The notes under the pieces: model-generated | The model's input: only the letters and a program-made list of their open reading frames with translations | Told to the model about the DNA's origin: nothing | Databases searched by the model: none | Part shown: piece by piece, positions 37,259 through 47,400 of the stretch | How positions within the stretch are numbered: position 1 is the first letter of the stretch | Layout: every line of letters begins with the position of its first letter | Origin: Oceanicaulis sp. MMSF_3324 | Lineage (GTDB): Bacteria; Pseudomonadota; Alphaproteobacteria; Caulobacterales; Maricaulaceae | Assembly: GCF_030733545.1 (NCBI RefSeq) | Contig: NZ_JASHIU010000005.1 | Span: 62,001 to 126,000, forward strand | Reading direction: 5' to 3' | Length of the DNA stretch: 64,000 nucleotides | Position numbers and translations under genes: made by a program

Positions 37259-39307
37259 TTATTCCGCGTCTTCCAGACCGAGCCGTTCGGGCAGGTCCAG
37301 TTCCGGCGCCGGCGGCTCACCGCCTTCGCCCATCAGATAGTGGGTCATCCAGCGCTGCACGCGCAGACCATAGTCATACTGGGCGGCGGCGCGACGATTG
37401 CCATGGCCTTCGCCCGGATAGGTGACGAGCCGCACCGGCGCGTCCGAGGTCTGCTTCATGATGCGATACAGGATGAAGGACTGGCTGGTGTCCACGCGCG
37501 TATCCGCTTCGCCATGCAGGATCAGCGTCGGCGTGGTCGAGCCCGGCGCGTGATAGGTCGGGCTGTGCTCGAGATAGTTCATCCAGTCTTCCCAGGGCGG
37601 CTGCATGAAGTGCACATCCACCATTTCGATCGGGATTTCCGTGGTGCCGTAAAAGCTGATCAGATCGGTCAGCGCCACGAACGGCGCGGCGGCGGCGAAG
37701 TGCTCGCTGGCGATGGTCGCGCCCCAGGATGAGGCGAAACCGCCATAGGAGCCGCCCGTAATGCCGACGCGATCCGCATCGACGATGCCCGCTTCGGACA
37801 GGGCGCCAATGCCGTCCACCAGATCCCAGAACTCTTCACCCGGCGCATCCAGATGATCAAGCTTGGCGAAGCGCTCGCCGCGCCCCGTTGAGCCGCGATA
37901 GTTGGGGTAGAACACCGCAAAGCCCTGGCCCGCGCCGATATGGCCCAGATTGGAATAGCCGTTCACCCAGCCATTGCTGTCATGGGCTTCAGGACCGCCA
38001 TGCACGGTCATGATCATCGGCCAGCCGCCCTCGGGCGCGTCGCCCTGCGGCGTCACCAGAACGCCTTCGATGCGCTCGCCATCGCGCGCTTCGTATTCGA
38101 AGACCCGCTGTTCGCCCCAGGCGATATCCTCAAGCTGCGGATTGTGGTCGGTCCATTGGCGCAGGGAGCGACGGTCGCCCACAAACAGTTCACGCGGATG
38201 GGTGGCGGCGTGGATCGTGGTCGCGAGCACGCGATCATCCCGGTCATAATCCATCGCCGAGATCACGCCCGCCTCGGTCGGGGTGCGGCGCTCTTCACGA
38301 CCATTGACGTTATACTCGACAACCGCCGTGCCGGTGCCGACGCTGGCCACGGTCAGGATGGAATTGCCATCCACCCAGGCCAGCTGACCCACATGCTGTT
38401 CGGCATCCCGCGCAATGGCGCGGAACTCGCCACTCTCGGCATCCGCCACATGCAGAGTGCCGGCGGTGGGGTCGGCGCGGTCCGCGGCGGCGATGAACGC
38501 CAGACGCGAACCGTCGGGCGAGAAGGCGGCCATGCCGATCTTGCCCTCGGTATCGATCGTGGAGACGACCGCGCCATCCGCCGCGTTCACCACATGCCAC
38601 TGGCGCTCCATCAGGGAGTCATCGACCAGCGTGGTCGGCGCCAGCGCCACGGCGAGACGGGCGCCATCTTCACTCAGCGCCAGAGAAGAGGCATGACCGG
38701 GCAGGTCGAACTTCACCGGGTCAGCGGAAGGGTCGGACAGATCCGCGCGCCAGACATGGGAGAAAATGTCATTCTCCTCATAGACATTGGCAACGAAACC
38801 GCGATCGCGCAGCGCTTCGCGGGTCGAGTCCGCTTCTTCGCGGGCGATGAAGAACACCGTCTCGCCATCCGGCGCGATCACATAGGACTGGATCGAGGCG
38901 TCATGGGCGAAAATCCGCTGCGCCTGGCCGCCATCCACGGGAATCTCGTACAGCGCTGAGCCCGTGTCCCCGTCGCGATGGGTCAGGAAGGTGATCGCGT
39001 CACCGTCCGGGGACCAGTCCGCGCCGGCGATATAGCTCTCACCGCTAACGTAAAGACGCGCCGCATCCGGACCGGAGGCCACATAAAGCTCGGTCTTGGG
39101 CGTGCCGTCATCCTCGCCCTCGATCACATTGCGCGGCACGGAGAGGGTAAAGGCGACCTGCTCGCCATCCGGCGAGATGTCGACGCCCGAAACCTGGCGG
39201 ATTTCGAAGAGGTCTTCCAGCGTCAGGGGCTCTTGCGCCTGGGTCTGCGCGCCAAGCGCGACCGCCGCAGCAAACCCCAGAGCGCCAGTGAACAGTGGAC
39301 GGTTCAT
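37259..39307 (-). CDS. S9-family serine peptidase (acylaminoacyl-peptidase/prolyl-oligopeptidase type), exported
   Basis: 682 residues from the ATG at 39307, which has AAGGAG 7 bases upstream; the longer frame to 39427 has no such site and hides the signal peptide. Signal peptide ends near AQTQAQE. Then a WD40-like propeller domain (~30-400) with repeats such as GVDISPDGEQVAF and GADWSPDGDAITF, and a C-terminal alpha/beta hydrolase domain with nucleophile GGSYGG, Asp in HGEADTRV and His in GEGHGN. It degrades peptides in the periplasm. Monocistronic with its own terminator. Confidence 0.92.
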   Translation of the reverse strand: MNRPLFTGALGFAAAVALGAQTQAQEPLTLEDLFEIRQVSGVDISPDGEQVAFTLSVPRNVIEGEDDGTPKTELYVASGPDAARLYVSGESYIAGADWSPDGDAITFLTHRDGDTGSALYEIPVDGGQAQRIFAHDASIQSYVIAPDGETVFFIAREEADSTREALRDRGFVANVYEENDIFSHVWRADLSDPSADPVKFDLPGHASSLALSEDGARLAVALAPTTLVDDSLMERQWHVVNAADGAVVSTIDTEGKIGMAAFSPDGSRLAFIAAADRADPTAGTLHVADAESGEFRAIARDAEQHVGQLAWVDGNSILTVASVGTGTAVVEYNVNGREERRTPTEAGVISAMDYDRDDRVLATTIHAATHPRELFVGDRRSLRQWTDHNPQLEDIAWGEQRVFEYEARDGERIEGVLVTPQGDAPEGGWPMIMTVHGGPEAHDSNGWVNGYSNLGHIGAGQGFAVFYPNYRGSTGRGERFAKLDHLDAPGEEFWDLVDGIGALSEAGIVDADRVGITGGSYGGFASSWGATIASEHFAAAAPFVALTDLISFYGTTEIPIEMVDVHFMQPPWEDWMNYLEHSPTYHAPGSTTPTLILHGEADTRVDTSQSFILYRIMKQTSDAPVRLVTYPGEGHGNRRAAAQYDYGLRVQRWMTHYLMGEGGEPPAPELDLPERLGLEDAE

Positions 39308-39441
39308 GACGATACTCCTTGGTGAACTCTGCGCGCAGCCTATAGCCAAGCCGATAGGCGCGTCGAGGCAAAGCCCGCAGGTCGCGCCATCACGAATGCT
39401 GCAGCCAAACGCCCCGGCGTGCTGCAAATCCTAATGAAAGC

Positions 39442-40218
39442 CTAATCCCGGCTCGGCGCCTTGGAAAACGCGGCGTACTTGTTCTTTTTCTCGCGGACCT
39501 CTTCGGCCCCCTCGATGACAAGCACGGCCTCACCCTTGGGCGGATCGGACAGGCGCGCTTCGAGGTCGGACAGGGTTCCGCGCCAGACCCGTTCAAAGCG
39601 CTTGGTCAGCTCCAGCGTCAGCGCCGCCCGGCGATCGCCCAGCACCGCCCGCGCATCCGCCAGCGTTTCCGCCAGGCGTTGCGGGCTTTCCATCAGGATG
39701 AGGCTCGCTGGCAACATCGCATAGGTCTCAAACAACGCCTTGCGCTTGCCGGACTTGCGCGGCGGGAACCCGATAAAGGTGAAGCGATCTGTCGGCAGGC
39801 CCGAAATCGACAGGGCCATGATCACCGAGGACGCGCCCGGCGCGGCGCTGACTTCCAGCCCGGCCTCCACCACGGCCTGAACCACGCGATAGCCCGGATC
39901 GGAAATGGCGGGCGTGCCCGCATCGCTGACCAGCGCGACGGTCGCCCCGTCCTTGATCAGCTTGACGATGCCGCCCGCGCTGGCCTGCTCGTTATGGTCA
40001 TGGCAGGCGATCAGCCGCTTGTCTGTGATCCCGCCCTGTTCGAGCAGGCGGCGGGTGACGCGGGTATCTTCACACGCAATGGCGTCCGCCTCACGCAATA
40101 CCGCCCAGGCGCGCGCCGTCATGTCGCCCATATTCCCGATCGGGGTCGTGACGAGCACGAGGCGCGGTCCGGTTTCGGGCGGCGCGTCGAGATCAGCGGT
40201 GTTGGCGGAATCACTCAT
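39442..40218 (-). CDS. rsmI: 16S rRNA (cytidine(1402)-2'-O)-methyltransferase
   Basis: 258 residues. Methylates the 2'-O of C1402 in 16S rRNA, fine-tuning the ribosomal P site. Tetrapyrrole-methylase fold with the family motifs LVTTPIGNMGDMT (~22-34), CEDTR, the glycine-rich SAM loop ALVSDAGTPAISDPG, and AAPGASSVIMALSISGLPTD. Length is slightly short of E. coli RsmI (286) at the C-terminus. 51 bp separates it from the lycopene-cyclase-like gene. Confidence 0.93.
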   Translation of the reverse strand: MSDSANTADLDAPPETGPRLVLVTTPIGNMGDMTARAWAVLREADAIACEDTRVTRRLLEQGGITDKRLIACHDHNEQASAGGIVKLIKDGATVALVSDAGTPAISDPGYRVVQAVVEAGLEVSAAPGASSVIMALSISGLPTDRFTFIGFPPRKSGKRKALFETYAMLPASLILMESPQRLAETLADARAVLGDRRAALTLELTKRFERVWRGTLSDLEARLSDPPKGEAVLVIEGAEEVREKKNKYAAFSKAPSRD

Positions 40219-40269
40219 GGCATTATCCTAACGACGCCCCTTGGCGAGACCACCCTGACAGGCTGCGAC

Positions 40270-41319
40270 CTACCATGAGCCTGAGCGCCAAGCGCGCATG
40301 ACGTCGCTCCAGCTTGCCGCGCCGGAGAGCGTGCGCATGACACCATCCGCCGGCGCGTCATAGAGCAGGGCATGCAGCCCCTGAGCCGCCTGGCGCGGGC
40401 TGCGCGCGATCATCGCCTCGATCCGGGCGGCCGACAGGCGCGCCGAGCTGGGCGGCGGCGGCGGCGCATACAGGCTGAGCCCATAGGCGAGCCGACGCGC
40501 CTGGGCATGCGCCCAGCGATGCAGGCGCAGCGCGGCCATTCCGGGCGCAAACCGCAATCCATAAGCATCCGCCGGCGCCAGGATCACGCGCCCGCCGCCC
40601 CGCTTGTGCGCGCGATAGGCAAGCGGCCAGACGCCGTTGGCGTGACGCAAGGCCTCTTCAGGCACGCCCCAGTCCAGGAGCCGATCCGTGTTCAGCGGTT
40701 CGGGCAGCCCTTCGGGCGGCGCAAGGGTGAACCGGGCCTGCTCCTGCACGGCATGGTCCCGGCTCAAGATCCATTGGTCGATCACCGGGGCGCTGGCGCT
40801 GGCGAGCTTCAGCCTGAGCCGTTCGATCCGCCCGCCTTCCAGGGGCGCCGACACCAGATGAGACATCTGCACCCCCCGTCCGGCGGGCATGCCCACATCT
40901 TCGGGCGGGCGGGTATCGACCAGCCAGCTGGCGCGCACGCTGCCCAGGCTGGTGTCGACAATCACACGGGCGCGCGACCGCTTGATCCGGTCGATGCGAA
41001 CATCGGTCTCCAGCGCCATGCGCGGCTGGGAAGCGATTCGGTCCAGGGCGGCGTCCTGAACGTTTTGCGCCGGAACCCGGGCCAGGACCAGCTGATCCAG
41101 CGACCTTTGCAGCACCGCGCCGTTCAGGCTTTCAACCTCGAACGCGCCCAATCGGCTGACCTCGAACGGACGAAGCACCCATTGGCGCGGATTGGGGCGG
41201 ATCTGGCGCGGTTCCAGCACCAGCGTGCGCATGCGGCGTCCGGCTTGCGCCATGGCGGCGGCCAACGCCAGGCCGGACAGCCCGGCTCCGATGATGACAA
41301 GATCAAAGCGTTCGCTCAT
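40270..41319 (-). CDS. lycopene-cyclase-like FAD/NAD(P)-binding protein
   Basis: 349 residues. N-terminal dinucleotide site DLVIIGAGLSGLALA (6-20). The segments RPNPRQWVLRPF, SWLVDTRPP and GRGVQMSHLV resemble lycopene beta-cyclase (CrtY) landmarks (DRTWCFW, VIDARGP, YQxFxG) in the right order and spacing, but each is degenerate. A lycopene cyclase would close the rings of lycopene to beta-carotene. No other carotenoid gene is nearby, so it may be a relative with another role. About 40 residues shorter than typical CrtY. Diverges from a TetR regulator. Confidence 0.55.
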   Translation of the reverse strand: MSERFDLVIIGAGLSGLALAAAMAQAGRRMRTLVLEPRQIRPNPRQWVLRPFEVSRLGAFEVESLNGAVLQRSLDQLVLARVPAQNVQDAALDRIASQPRMALETDVRIDRIKRSRARVIVDTSLGSVRASWLVDTRPPEDVGMPAGRGVQMSHLVSAPLEGGRIERLRLKLASASAPVIDQWILSRDHAVQEQARFTLAPPEGLPEPLNTDRLLDWGVPEEALRHANGVWPLAYRAHKRGGGRVILAPADAYGLRFAPGMAALRLHRWAHAQARRLAYGLSLYAPPPPPSSARLSAARIEAMIARSPRQAAQGLHALLYDAPADGVMRTLSGAASWSDVMRAWRSGSW

Positions 41320-41402
41320 GACAATCCAGTGGTGCGCCGCCCCGCGTGGGTCTGCAATCTCTCCGCGTTAAATGATCGCGCACACCTTGGCTTGGCGCAG
41401 TC

Positions 41403-41422
41403 ACATTAACAGGCTTTAATGT
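41403..41422. promoter_or_regulatory. 20-bp operator-like inverted repeat upstream of TetR gene
   Basis: ACATTAA (41403-41409) and TTAATGT (41416-41422) form a perfect 7-bp inverted repeat around CAGGCT, 59 bp before the TetR start and 84 bp before the divergent cyclase-like gene. Its position and size fit an autoregulatory TetR operator. Confidence 0.55.
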
Positions 41423-41480
41423 AGCGCCGCCGTCCGGTGGCGAACATCAATGCGAATAAAACAAAAAGACAGGCGATTAA

Positions 41481-42107
41481 ATGGACCTGCCAACGACAAA
41501 ACGCGCCCAACGCAAGGCGGCGACACGCGCCGCTGTGCTGCGGGCGGCTCGGGAGGAGTTTCATGCGCAAGGGTATGATCGGGCCAAGATTGTCGACATT
41601 GCGCGCGCGGCGGATGTCTCTCCGGGCACGGTTCTGAACGCTGCGCCCACCAAGATCGCCCTATTGTGTGAAGTAATGGCGGACGACTTTGAGCGTCTGC
41701 GGGACGAGACCGCCTCTCTCGCGGCGCAGCAGAACGGGGATCTGGCAAGCGCCATCAAGGCGCTTCTGGACCTTCACCTGGCGCGTCACATGGAGGATCT
41801 GGAACTGTTTCGCGCCGCCATCGGCCATAACTGGCTCACCAATGAATCAGACTTCAAAACCCTGCATCTCAGCCTGGAAGACGCCTGGTCCCCGGTGCGG
41901 GAATTATTGAGCGGCGCCGCGACGGAGACCGAGGGCGGACTTCATGACTGCCCGCATCTGCTCACCGAGAGTCTTCTGGACCTCTATCTCGGCGTTCTGC
42001 GCCGGTGCGTCATCCATACCTGGAGCCCGGAATTCGCCCGCGAGCAACTCCATCGCCGTCTCGATCTGGTGTTCCATGATTGCGAGAGCCGACGCGCGCT
42101 CCAGTAG
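41481..42107 (+). CDS. TetR/AcrR-family transcriptional regulator
   Basis: 208 residues. N-terminal HTH (AVLRAAREEFHAQGYDRAKI, VDIARAADVSPGTVLNAAPTK) with the usual 'Y/F' after the recognition helix changed: TVLNAAP in place of TLYYHFP-like sequence. Helical ligand domain follows. Ligand and targets unknown; the inverted repeat at 41403 suggests it controls itself and possibly the divergent lycopene-cyclase-like gene. Converges on the porin gene. Confidence 0.85.
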   Translation: MDLPTTKRAQRKAATRAAVLRAAREEFHAQGYDRAKIVDIARAADVSPGTVLNAAPTKIALLCEVMADDFERLRDETASLAAQQNGDLASAIKALLDLHLARHMEDLELFRAAIGHNWLTNESDFKTLHLSLEDAWSPVRELLSGAATETEGGLHDCPHLLTESLLDLYLGVLRRCVIHTWSPEFAREQLHRRLDLVFHDCESRRALQ

Positions 42108-42112
42108 CCGAT

Positions 42113-42147
42113 AAAAATGCGGCCGGCATGAGGGCGTGCCGGCCGCA
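42113..42147 (-). terminator. terminator of the DcaP-like porin transcript
   Basis: On the minus strand an 11-bp perfect GC-rich stem (TGCGGCCGGCA / TGCCGGCCGCA; 42118-42128 with 42137-42147) with an 8-base loop runs into TTTTTAT. It lies 93 bp past the porin stop, just after the stop of the convergent TetR gene. Confidence 0.88.
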
Positions 42148-42239
42148 ACAGACGCGCTGGTTGATGTCTGGCGCCAGCGCAGGGGAGTCTCGGGTCTGAC
42201 GCAGGCCCCGCCGCCCAGGGCGGCGAAGCCCGGATCTCG

Positions 42240-43580
42240 TCAGAACGGATATTTCGTGGACAGGGTGGCGCGGGTGATCGTGCCGCTCTGCCCGTTTTCC
42301 AGCTCGCGCTCGCCGAACAGGAGTTCGGCCCCGACGGTGACCGGTCCCACCGGGAAGAAATAGGCCCCAAAGGCGGACCAGGTGCTCTTGGTGACGCCCG
42401 TCCCGGTCAGCGTGATGTCATTATCCGCTTCCAGCATGGAATAACCGATGGACACCCGGCGGCCTTCGCCCAGCGCCTGACGCCAGGCCACGAGCCCGCC
42501 ATAGACCGGGATCGCTTCAAGATCGCCCGAAGCGGTCACCACTGCGCCATTGACGGCGTTCAGGCCGATATAGCGGCCAATCCCTTCGCCGCCGGTCAGC
42601 GAGAAGCGCAGATCGGAGCCCTCGCCCAGATTGAGCCGTCCGGACCAGTTCACGCCCCAGCCAAAGGCGTTGCCGTCCACGGCCCCGTCTTCATAGGACA
42701 GGTTGCGGCCCAGCGCGGACACCGTCATGGCGCCGTAATCGCCGCTCCAGTTGTAGCGCGCCACCACATCGGGGAATGCGCCGTCGCCGCCATCGATCCG
42801 GCCCCCGCCGCCAAAGGGCGTCACCGTGGTGTCCGGGTTCTCGAGCGCGAACTGGAAGCCGCCATTGGTGTAGCGAATCTGCGCCTGACGTCCGAACAGC
42901 ATGCCGTCCGAGCCGACCAGGAAGCTGGCGCTTTCGGGAATGACCGCAGTGTTGGTGAAGGTGGACCAGTCCTGACCCACGCGCCAATTGCCGATCTGGG
43001 CCCAGGCCACGCGCAGGCGCGGATTGTACGAGTTGGACACCCGTTCATTGCCGCCAGGCGAGCCCAGGAAGTCGAACTCGATCCGGCCGGTGACTGTGCC
43101 GATATCGGATTCGGTCGAGGTCGCGAAGAAGAACCGGCTCGCCTTCGCGGTGAAATCGAGATCGGTCTCCCCATCGCCCGCGCCGCCCACCGGCGTGGCG
43201 CCGGAAATGTAGAAGTCCCGCGCAATGGAGGTCGCACCGATATCGCCGTCACTGAGATCGGTGACATGGGCGTCCAGATCGACGAATCCACCATAGGTGA
43301 CCTGGGTGGCGCCCATGCTGAATCCGCGTTCGGACGATGCCAGTGCGGCGGGCGCTGCGGGTGCGGACGCGGTGCGTTGTTCAATCTCGATGACACGATC
43401 CGTGGCCGCATCAGCCTGTGCGCGCGCATCCTCGAGCTCTCCGCGCAGGTCTGCCACCATGGCTTCCAGCGCGGCGAGTCGTTCTTCCAGCGCCGCCACA
43501 TCCTGTGCGTCCGAGGCCGCTGTCAGGACCAGCGCAGATGCGGTTGCGGCGAGTACACTTCGAATACCAAGCGTAGTCAT
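42240..43580 (-). CDS. DcaP-like trimeric outer-membrane porin
   Basis: 446 residues from the ATG at 43580 (GGGAGGGA upstream; an earlier Met at 43607 is poorer). Signal peptide to about AASDAQ, a coiled-coil of ~55 residues (VAALEERLAALEAMVADLRG onward, heptads of Leu/Ala), then a barrel of ~330 residues ending in the C-terminal Phe (KYPF) that marks outer-membrane barrels. The coiled-coil plus barrel layout is that of the DcaP family, which takes up small anionic or acidic solutes. Location next to an acetate-type two-component system and symporter suggests carboxylate uptake. Confidence 0.82.
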   Translation of the reverse strand: MTTLGIRSVLAATASALVLTAASDAQDVAALEERLAALEAMVADLRGELEDARAQADAATDRVIEIEQRTASAPAAPAALASSERGFSMGATQVTYGGFVDLDAHVTDLSDGDIGATSIARDFYISGATPVGGAGDGETDLDFTAKASRFFFATSTESDIGTVTGRIEFDFLGSPGGNERVSNSYNPRLRVAWAQIGNWRVGQDWSTFTNTAVIPESASFLVGSDGMLFGRQAQIRYTNGGFQFALENPDTTVTPFGGGGRIDGGDGAFPDVVARYNWSGDYGAMTVSALGRNLSYEDGAVDGNAFGWGVNWSGRLNLGEGSDLRFSLTGGEGIGRYIGLNAVNGAVVTASGDLEAIPVYGGLVAWRQALGEGRRVSIGYSMLEADNDITLTGTGVTKSTWSAFGAYFFPVGPVTVGAELLFGERELENGQSGTITRATLSTKYPF

Positions 43581-43774
43581 TAGGTTGTCCCTCCCAAGGA
43601 TAGCCATGTGGCCCGTGCCGATTTTTCGGCTTTATTATGGAAGTATCGTTATGCACTGCGCACAGCGGTATGGGACGTTCGTCGAAAGTTAGCGTTTGAC
43701 GTGTGCTACTTTTTGACGAGACGACGGCGCGCCCCGGCGTGCTTTAGAGTTCGGATCCAGTTTAGGAGACGTGT

Positions 43775-44437
43775 GTGACGGCACAGAGCACGCAAGGCCG
43801 GGTCATTCTGGCCGATGACCACCCCCTGTTTCGCGGCGCGCTAAGCACAGCAGTCAGCAAGGCGGCGCCGGGACGCGCGCTGGTCGAGACCAGCACGCTG
43901 GCGGAAACCCTCAAGGCGCTGGACGACGGACGCACTGATCTGGTCTGTCTCGACCTTCACATGGCGGACAGTTCGGGCTTCATCGGCCTTGCCGAACTGC
44001 GAAAGACCCACCCCAGCGCGCCCGTTGTCGTGATCTCGGCCAGTCAGTCGCCCGGCGTCGCCGCGCGCGCTCTGGAATTCGGCGCGTCAGGCTTCATCCC
44101 CAAAACCGCCAGCATGAGCCAGCTGGTCGAAGCGCTCACCGCGGTCCTGAACGGCGATGTCTGGGCGCCCGATGAGAGCGGCGATCCGCAAGCGCAGGAG
44201 GCCGCCGAGGCCGCCGCGCGCATCGCCCAGCTGACGCCCGCGCAAATGCGCGTGCTGCACGGGCTCGCGGCAGGTCGCCTGAACAAGCAGATCGCCTACG
44301 ACATGGGCATTTCCGAAGCCACGGTGAAAGCCCATGTGACCGCGATTTTCAGAAAGCTCGATGTGATCAACCGCACCCAGGCGGTCCTGGTGGCCCAGGC
44401 GCTGAATGTGGAGCCCCCGGCCGAGCAGTCGGTCTAG
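43775..44437 (+). CDS. LuxR-type response regulator, CrbR/ErdR-like
   Basis: 220 residues. Receiver domain with acidic pocket ADD and phospho-acceptor Asp in LVCLDLHM (~57), and a C-terminal LuxR-type HTH (LTPAQMRVLHGLAAGRLNKQ, IAYDMGISEATVKAHVTAIF). This is the NarL/FixJ type. In Vibrio (CrbR) and Pseudomonas (ErdR), such a regulator paired with an SSS-domain kinase activates acetyl-CoA synthetase and acetate uptake genes. It converges on exactly such a kinase gene, sharing CTAG at the stops. The porin gene is divergent, 194 bp away. Confidence 0.87.
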   Translation: MTAQSTQGRVILADDHPLFRGALSTAVSKAAPGRALVETSTLAETLKALDDGRTDLVCLDLHMADSSGFIGLAELRKTHPSAPVVVISASQSPGVAARALEFGASGFIPKTASMSQLVEALTAVLNGDVWAPDESGDPQAQEAAEAAARIAQLTPAQMRVLHGLAAGRLNKQIAYDMGISEATVKAHVTAIFRKLDVINRTQAVLVAQALNVEPPAEQSV

Positions 44438-47400
44438 AACGTCTCCACCCGGCGTTTGAGCGAGCTGAGGCTGGCGCGCAGTACTGCGGGCGAAGCCGGT
44501 TTTCGCACCAGCTCCAGACCCGACTTCAGGGCGTCCTCCTCGACCGCGCCACTGCGCTCGGCGGTGACCAACAGGCCCGGCGGACGCCGCCCCCATTCCT
44601 CGCACAGGGCGTCGTAGACCTCTGGCCCCGTCACGTAGTTTTCCAGCTGGAAATCAAGAATGACAAGATCGGGCCCCGTCTCGGGGAAGGCCTGGCGGGC
44701 AGTGATCATGTCCGATCCGCCGCGCACATCACAGCCCCAGCGCTCCAGCAATGTGCTGAGCGCCTTGAGCACCTCCGGATCATCATCCACGCACAGCACG
44801 GACAGGCCCTGCAGATCACCCGGCCGACGACGCGCGGGCTGGGCCGATGTGGACTCCCGTGAAGCCGCCCGCGGCAGGACCACCTCGAAGATCGAACCAT
44901 CGCCCAAGGCGCTTTTCAGGCTGATCTTGTGTCCGAGCGAGGCGCAGATCCGGTCCACAACCGCAAGGCCCAGACCCAGACCCTGTTCTTCCCCCTGATC
45001 CGCGCCGCCGCGATTGAACTCGCGGAAAATGGCGGACTGACGCTCCGCCTCGATCCCGGGCCCGGTATCGATCACCTGCAGGCGCACCTGGTCCCCGAAC
45101 CGCCGGACTCCGACCAGCACCTTGCCGGTCTGGGTATAGCGCACGGCGTTGGCGATCAGGTTCTGCACCACGCTGGTCATCAACCCGCGGTCGGAGAACG
45201 CGGCGAGCCGGCTTTTCACCACGCGCAGCTCCAGCCCCTTGGCCTTGGCGCGTCCCTGGAACTGGGCAGCGGTCTCCTCGACCAGTTCATCAATGGCGAA
45301 AACGCTGGGCCGAGGCGACACTCCGCCGGCATCCAGACGCGAAATGTCCAGAAGCGCCCTCAGCAAGCGGTCGGCATGGTCGATGGCGCGTTCGATCTGG
45401 TGCGCCAGATTGCGGTTCTCGCTGGACCCGCCCTCGCCCAGCGCCCCCTCCAGCGCGCCCGCATACAGCCGCGCCGCCGACAGGGGCTGCAAGAGGTCAT
45501 GGCTGGCGGCGGCCAGAAAGCGCGTCTTGGACTGGGTCGCCGCTTCGGCTTCACGCCGGGCGACTTCAAGATCCTGGGCCAGCTGCAAGCGCGCCTCGCT
45601 TTCCGCCTTCAGGGCGGCCGTGCGCTCCTCGACCCGGGTTTCCAGAAGGTCATAGGCGCGCTTGAGCGCCTGTTCTGCCTCGCGCCGGGCGGTGTTGTCC
45701 TGATAGACGCCGAAATATCCCACGACCTCGCCATCCTCCAGGCGCGGCTGGTAGACCACCTGCCAGGATCGCGCGCGACCGCCGCCCTTGCTGCGGGAGA
45801 TGTCAAACACCTGCCGCTCGCCATTGAGCGCGCCTTCCATATGCGGTCGACGCAGGGCGTATTCCTCCTCGGTCATGAACTCGGCCAGCGGCTTGCCCAC
45901 TGCCGAAGGGTCAATGTCGAAAAACTCGAGATAACCGCGATTGGCGAACCGCAATCGGTAATCCCGATCTGCGTAACTGAGCAGAACGGGCAGATTGTCG
46001 GTATAGAACCGGATCGAGCGTTCGCTTTCCTTCAGCCGGTCTTCGGAGCTGCGCAATTGCTCGGCGGTTTCATCGATCAGTCTGACCACGTCTCCCGGGC
46101 TGACCCGGGCGCCGCGCAGGACACGAGTCATCAGGATGCGTGCAGATGCGGCGCCCACCGCACGCGCCAGCCGGGCTTCGGCCAGTCCGGCGACCGCAGC
46201 GGTCAACGCATCGCCCGAGCGTAAGGGTCGCGCCACGGCGCGCGACAGATCATCGAGCGCTCGCTCGGCCTGGGGCGCGCCCAGCACCCGGATCAGCACG
46301 GTCTCAAGATCGGAAATCCGCGCGCCTGCGGCGGGCGCGGTTTCCAGGGGCCGGGCGCCGGTGAACGCGTCCGCCTGCAATTCATCCACCAGCCCTGTGG
46401 ACGAGAAGGCCACGGCGCCGATGAAGGTGATGATGTTGGCGCTCAGACAGGCGATTGCGGCGAATGCGAACGGGTCAACGCCACTGGGGGCCGGCGGGGC
46501 GGCGCCGGCATAGCTGGGGATCAGGATCAGCACGACCCAGAGCCCGAGCCCGGCGCCCATGCCCGCCAGGGCGCCGGCGCGATTGGCCTTGCGCCAGTAC
46601 AGACCGAACAACAAGGCGGGCGCGAGCTGGGCGACGCCGGCGAACGCGACCAGGCCGATCCCCGCCAGCGCAGCCGACCGGTCCAGCCCCAGATGAAACA
46701 GATAGGCGAGCCCTACCAGCCCCAGCACCGATGCGCGCCGCCACATCAGGAAGCGCTTGGCGAGATCGCTGCGTCGCGCCTCGGCCAGGAAGAGCGGCCC
46801 CACAAGGTTGTTCACCAGCATGGTGGACATGGCGAGCGCTGTGATGGTGACCATGCCGGCGGCGGCGGAAAAGCCGCCCAGAAACACCAGCACCGCCAGC
46901 CAGCGCGCATCGAGTTCCAATGGCAGAGCGAGCACATAGGCGTCCGGATTGGACCCGTCGAGCAAGGTCGAGCCGGCCCAGGCAATGGGCGGCACCAGGA
47001 TCGCCACAAGCGCGAGATAGGCGGGAAAGCCCCAGCGCGACAGCCGGGCGTCACTGGGCTTTGAGACCTCGACCACCATCATGTGAAACTGCCGCGGCAG
47101 GCACAGGGCCGCGAAGGCGCCCAGCAAGGTCAGGACCAGGAACCGGAAATCCACCCCCGGCAAGGTCAGCGGCGATTGCGCCAGCGCCGTCATGCGCGCC
47201 GCTTCAGGCTGGTGAATCCAGACCTCCACCGCCAGCCACCCCACCGCCAGCATGGCCAGCAGCTTGATGATGGATTCAAACCCCACCGCCAGAACGAGAC
47301 CGCGGTGGCTGGCGGCGGTGTCGGTATGACGCTGGCCGAACACCATGGCGAAAGCGGCCAGGCTGATCGCCACCGGCAAACCCCAGCCGCGCCCCAGGGG

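Noticed and set aside
41403-41422. CtrA box in the lycopene-cyclase/TetR intergenic region
   Set aside because: TTAA half-sites are 6 bases apart; the perfect 7-bp dyad is better explained as a TetR operator.
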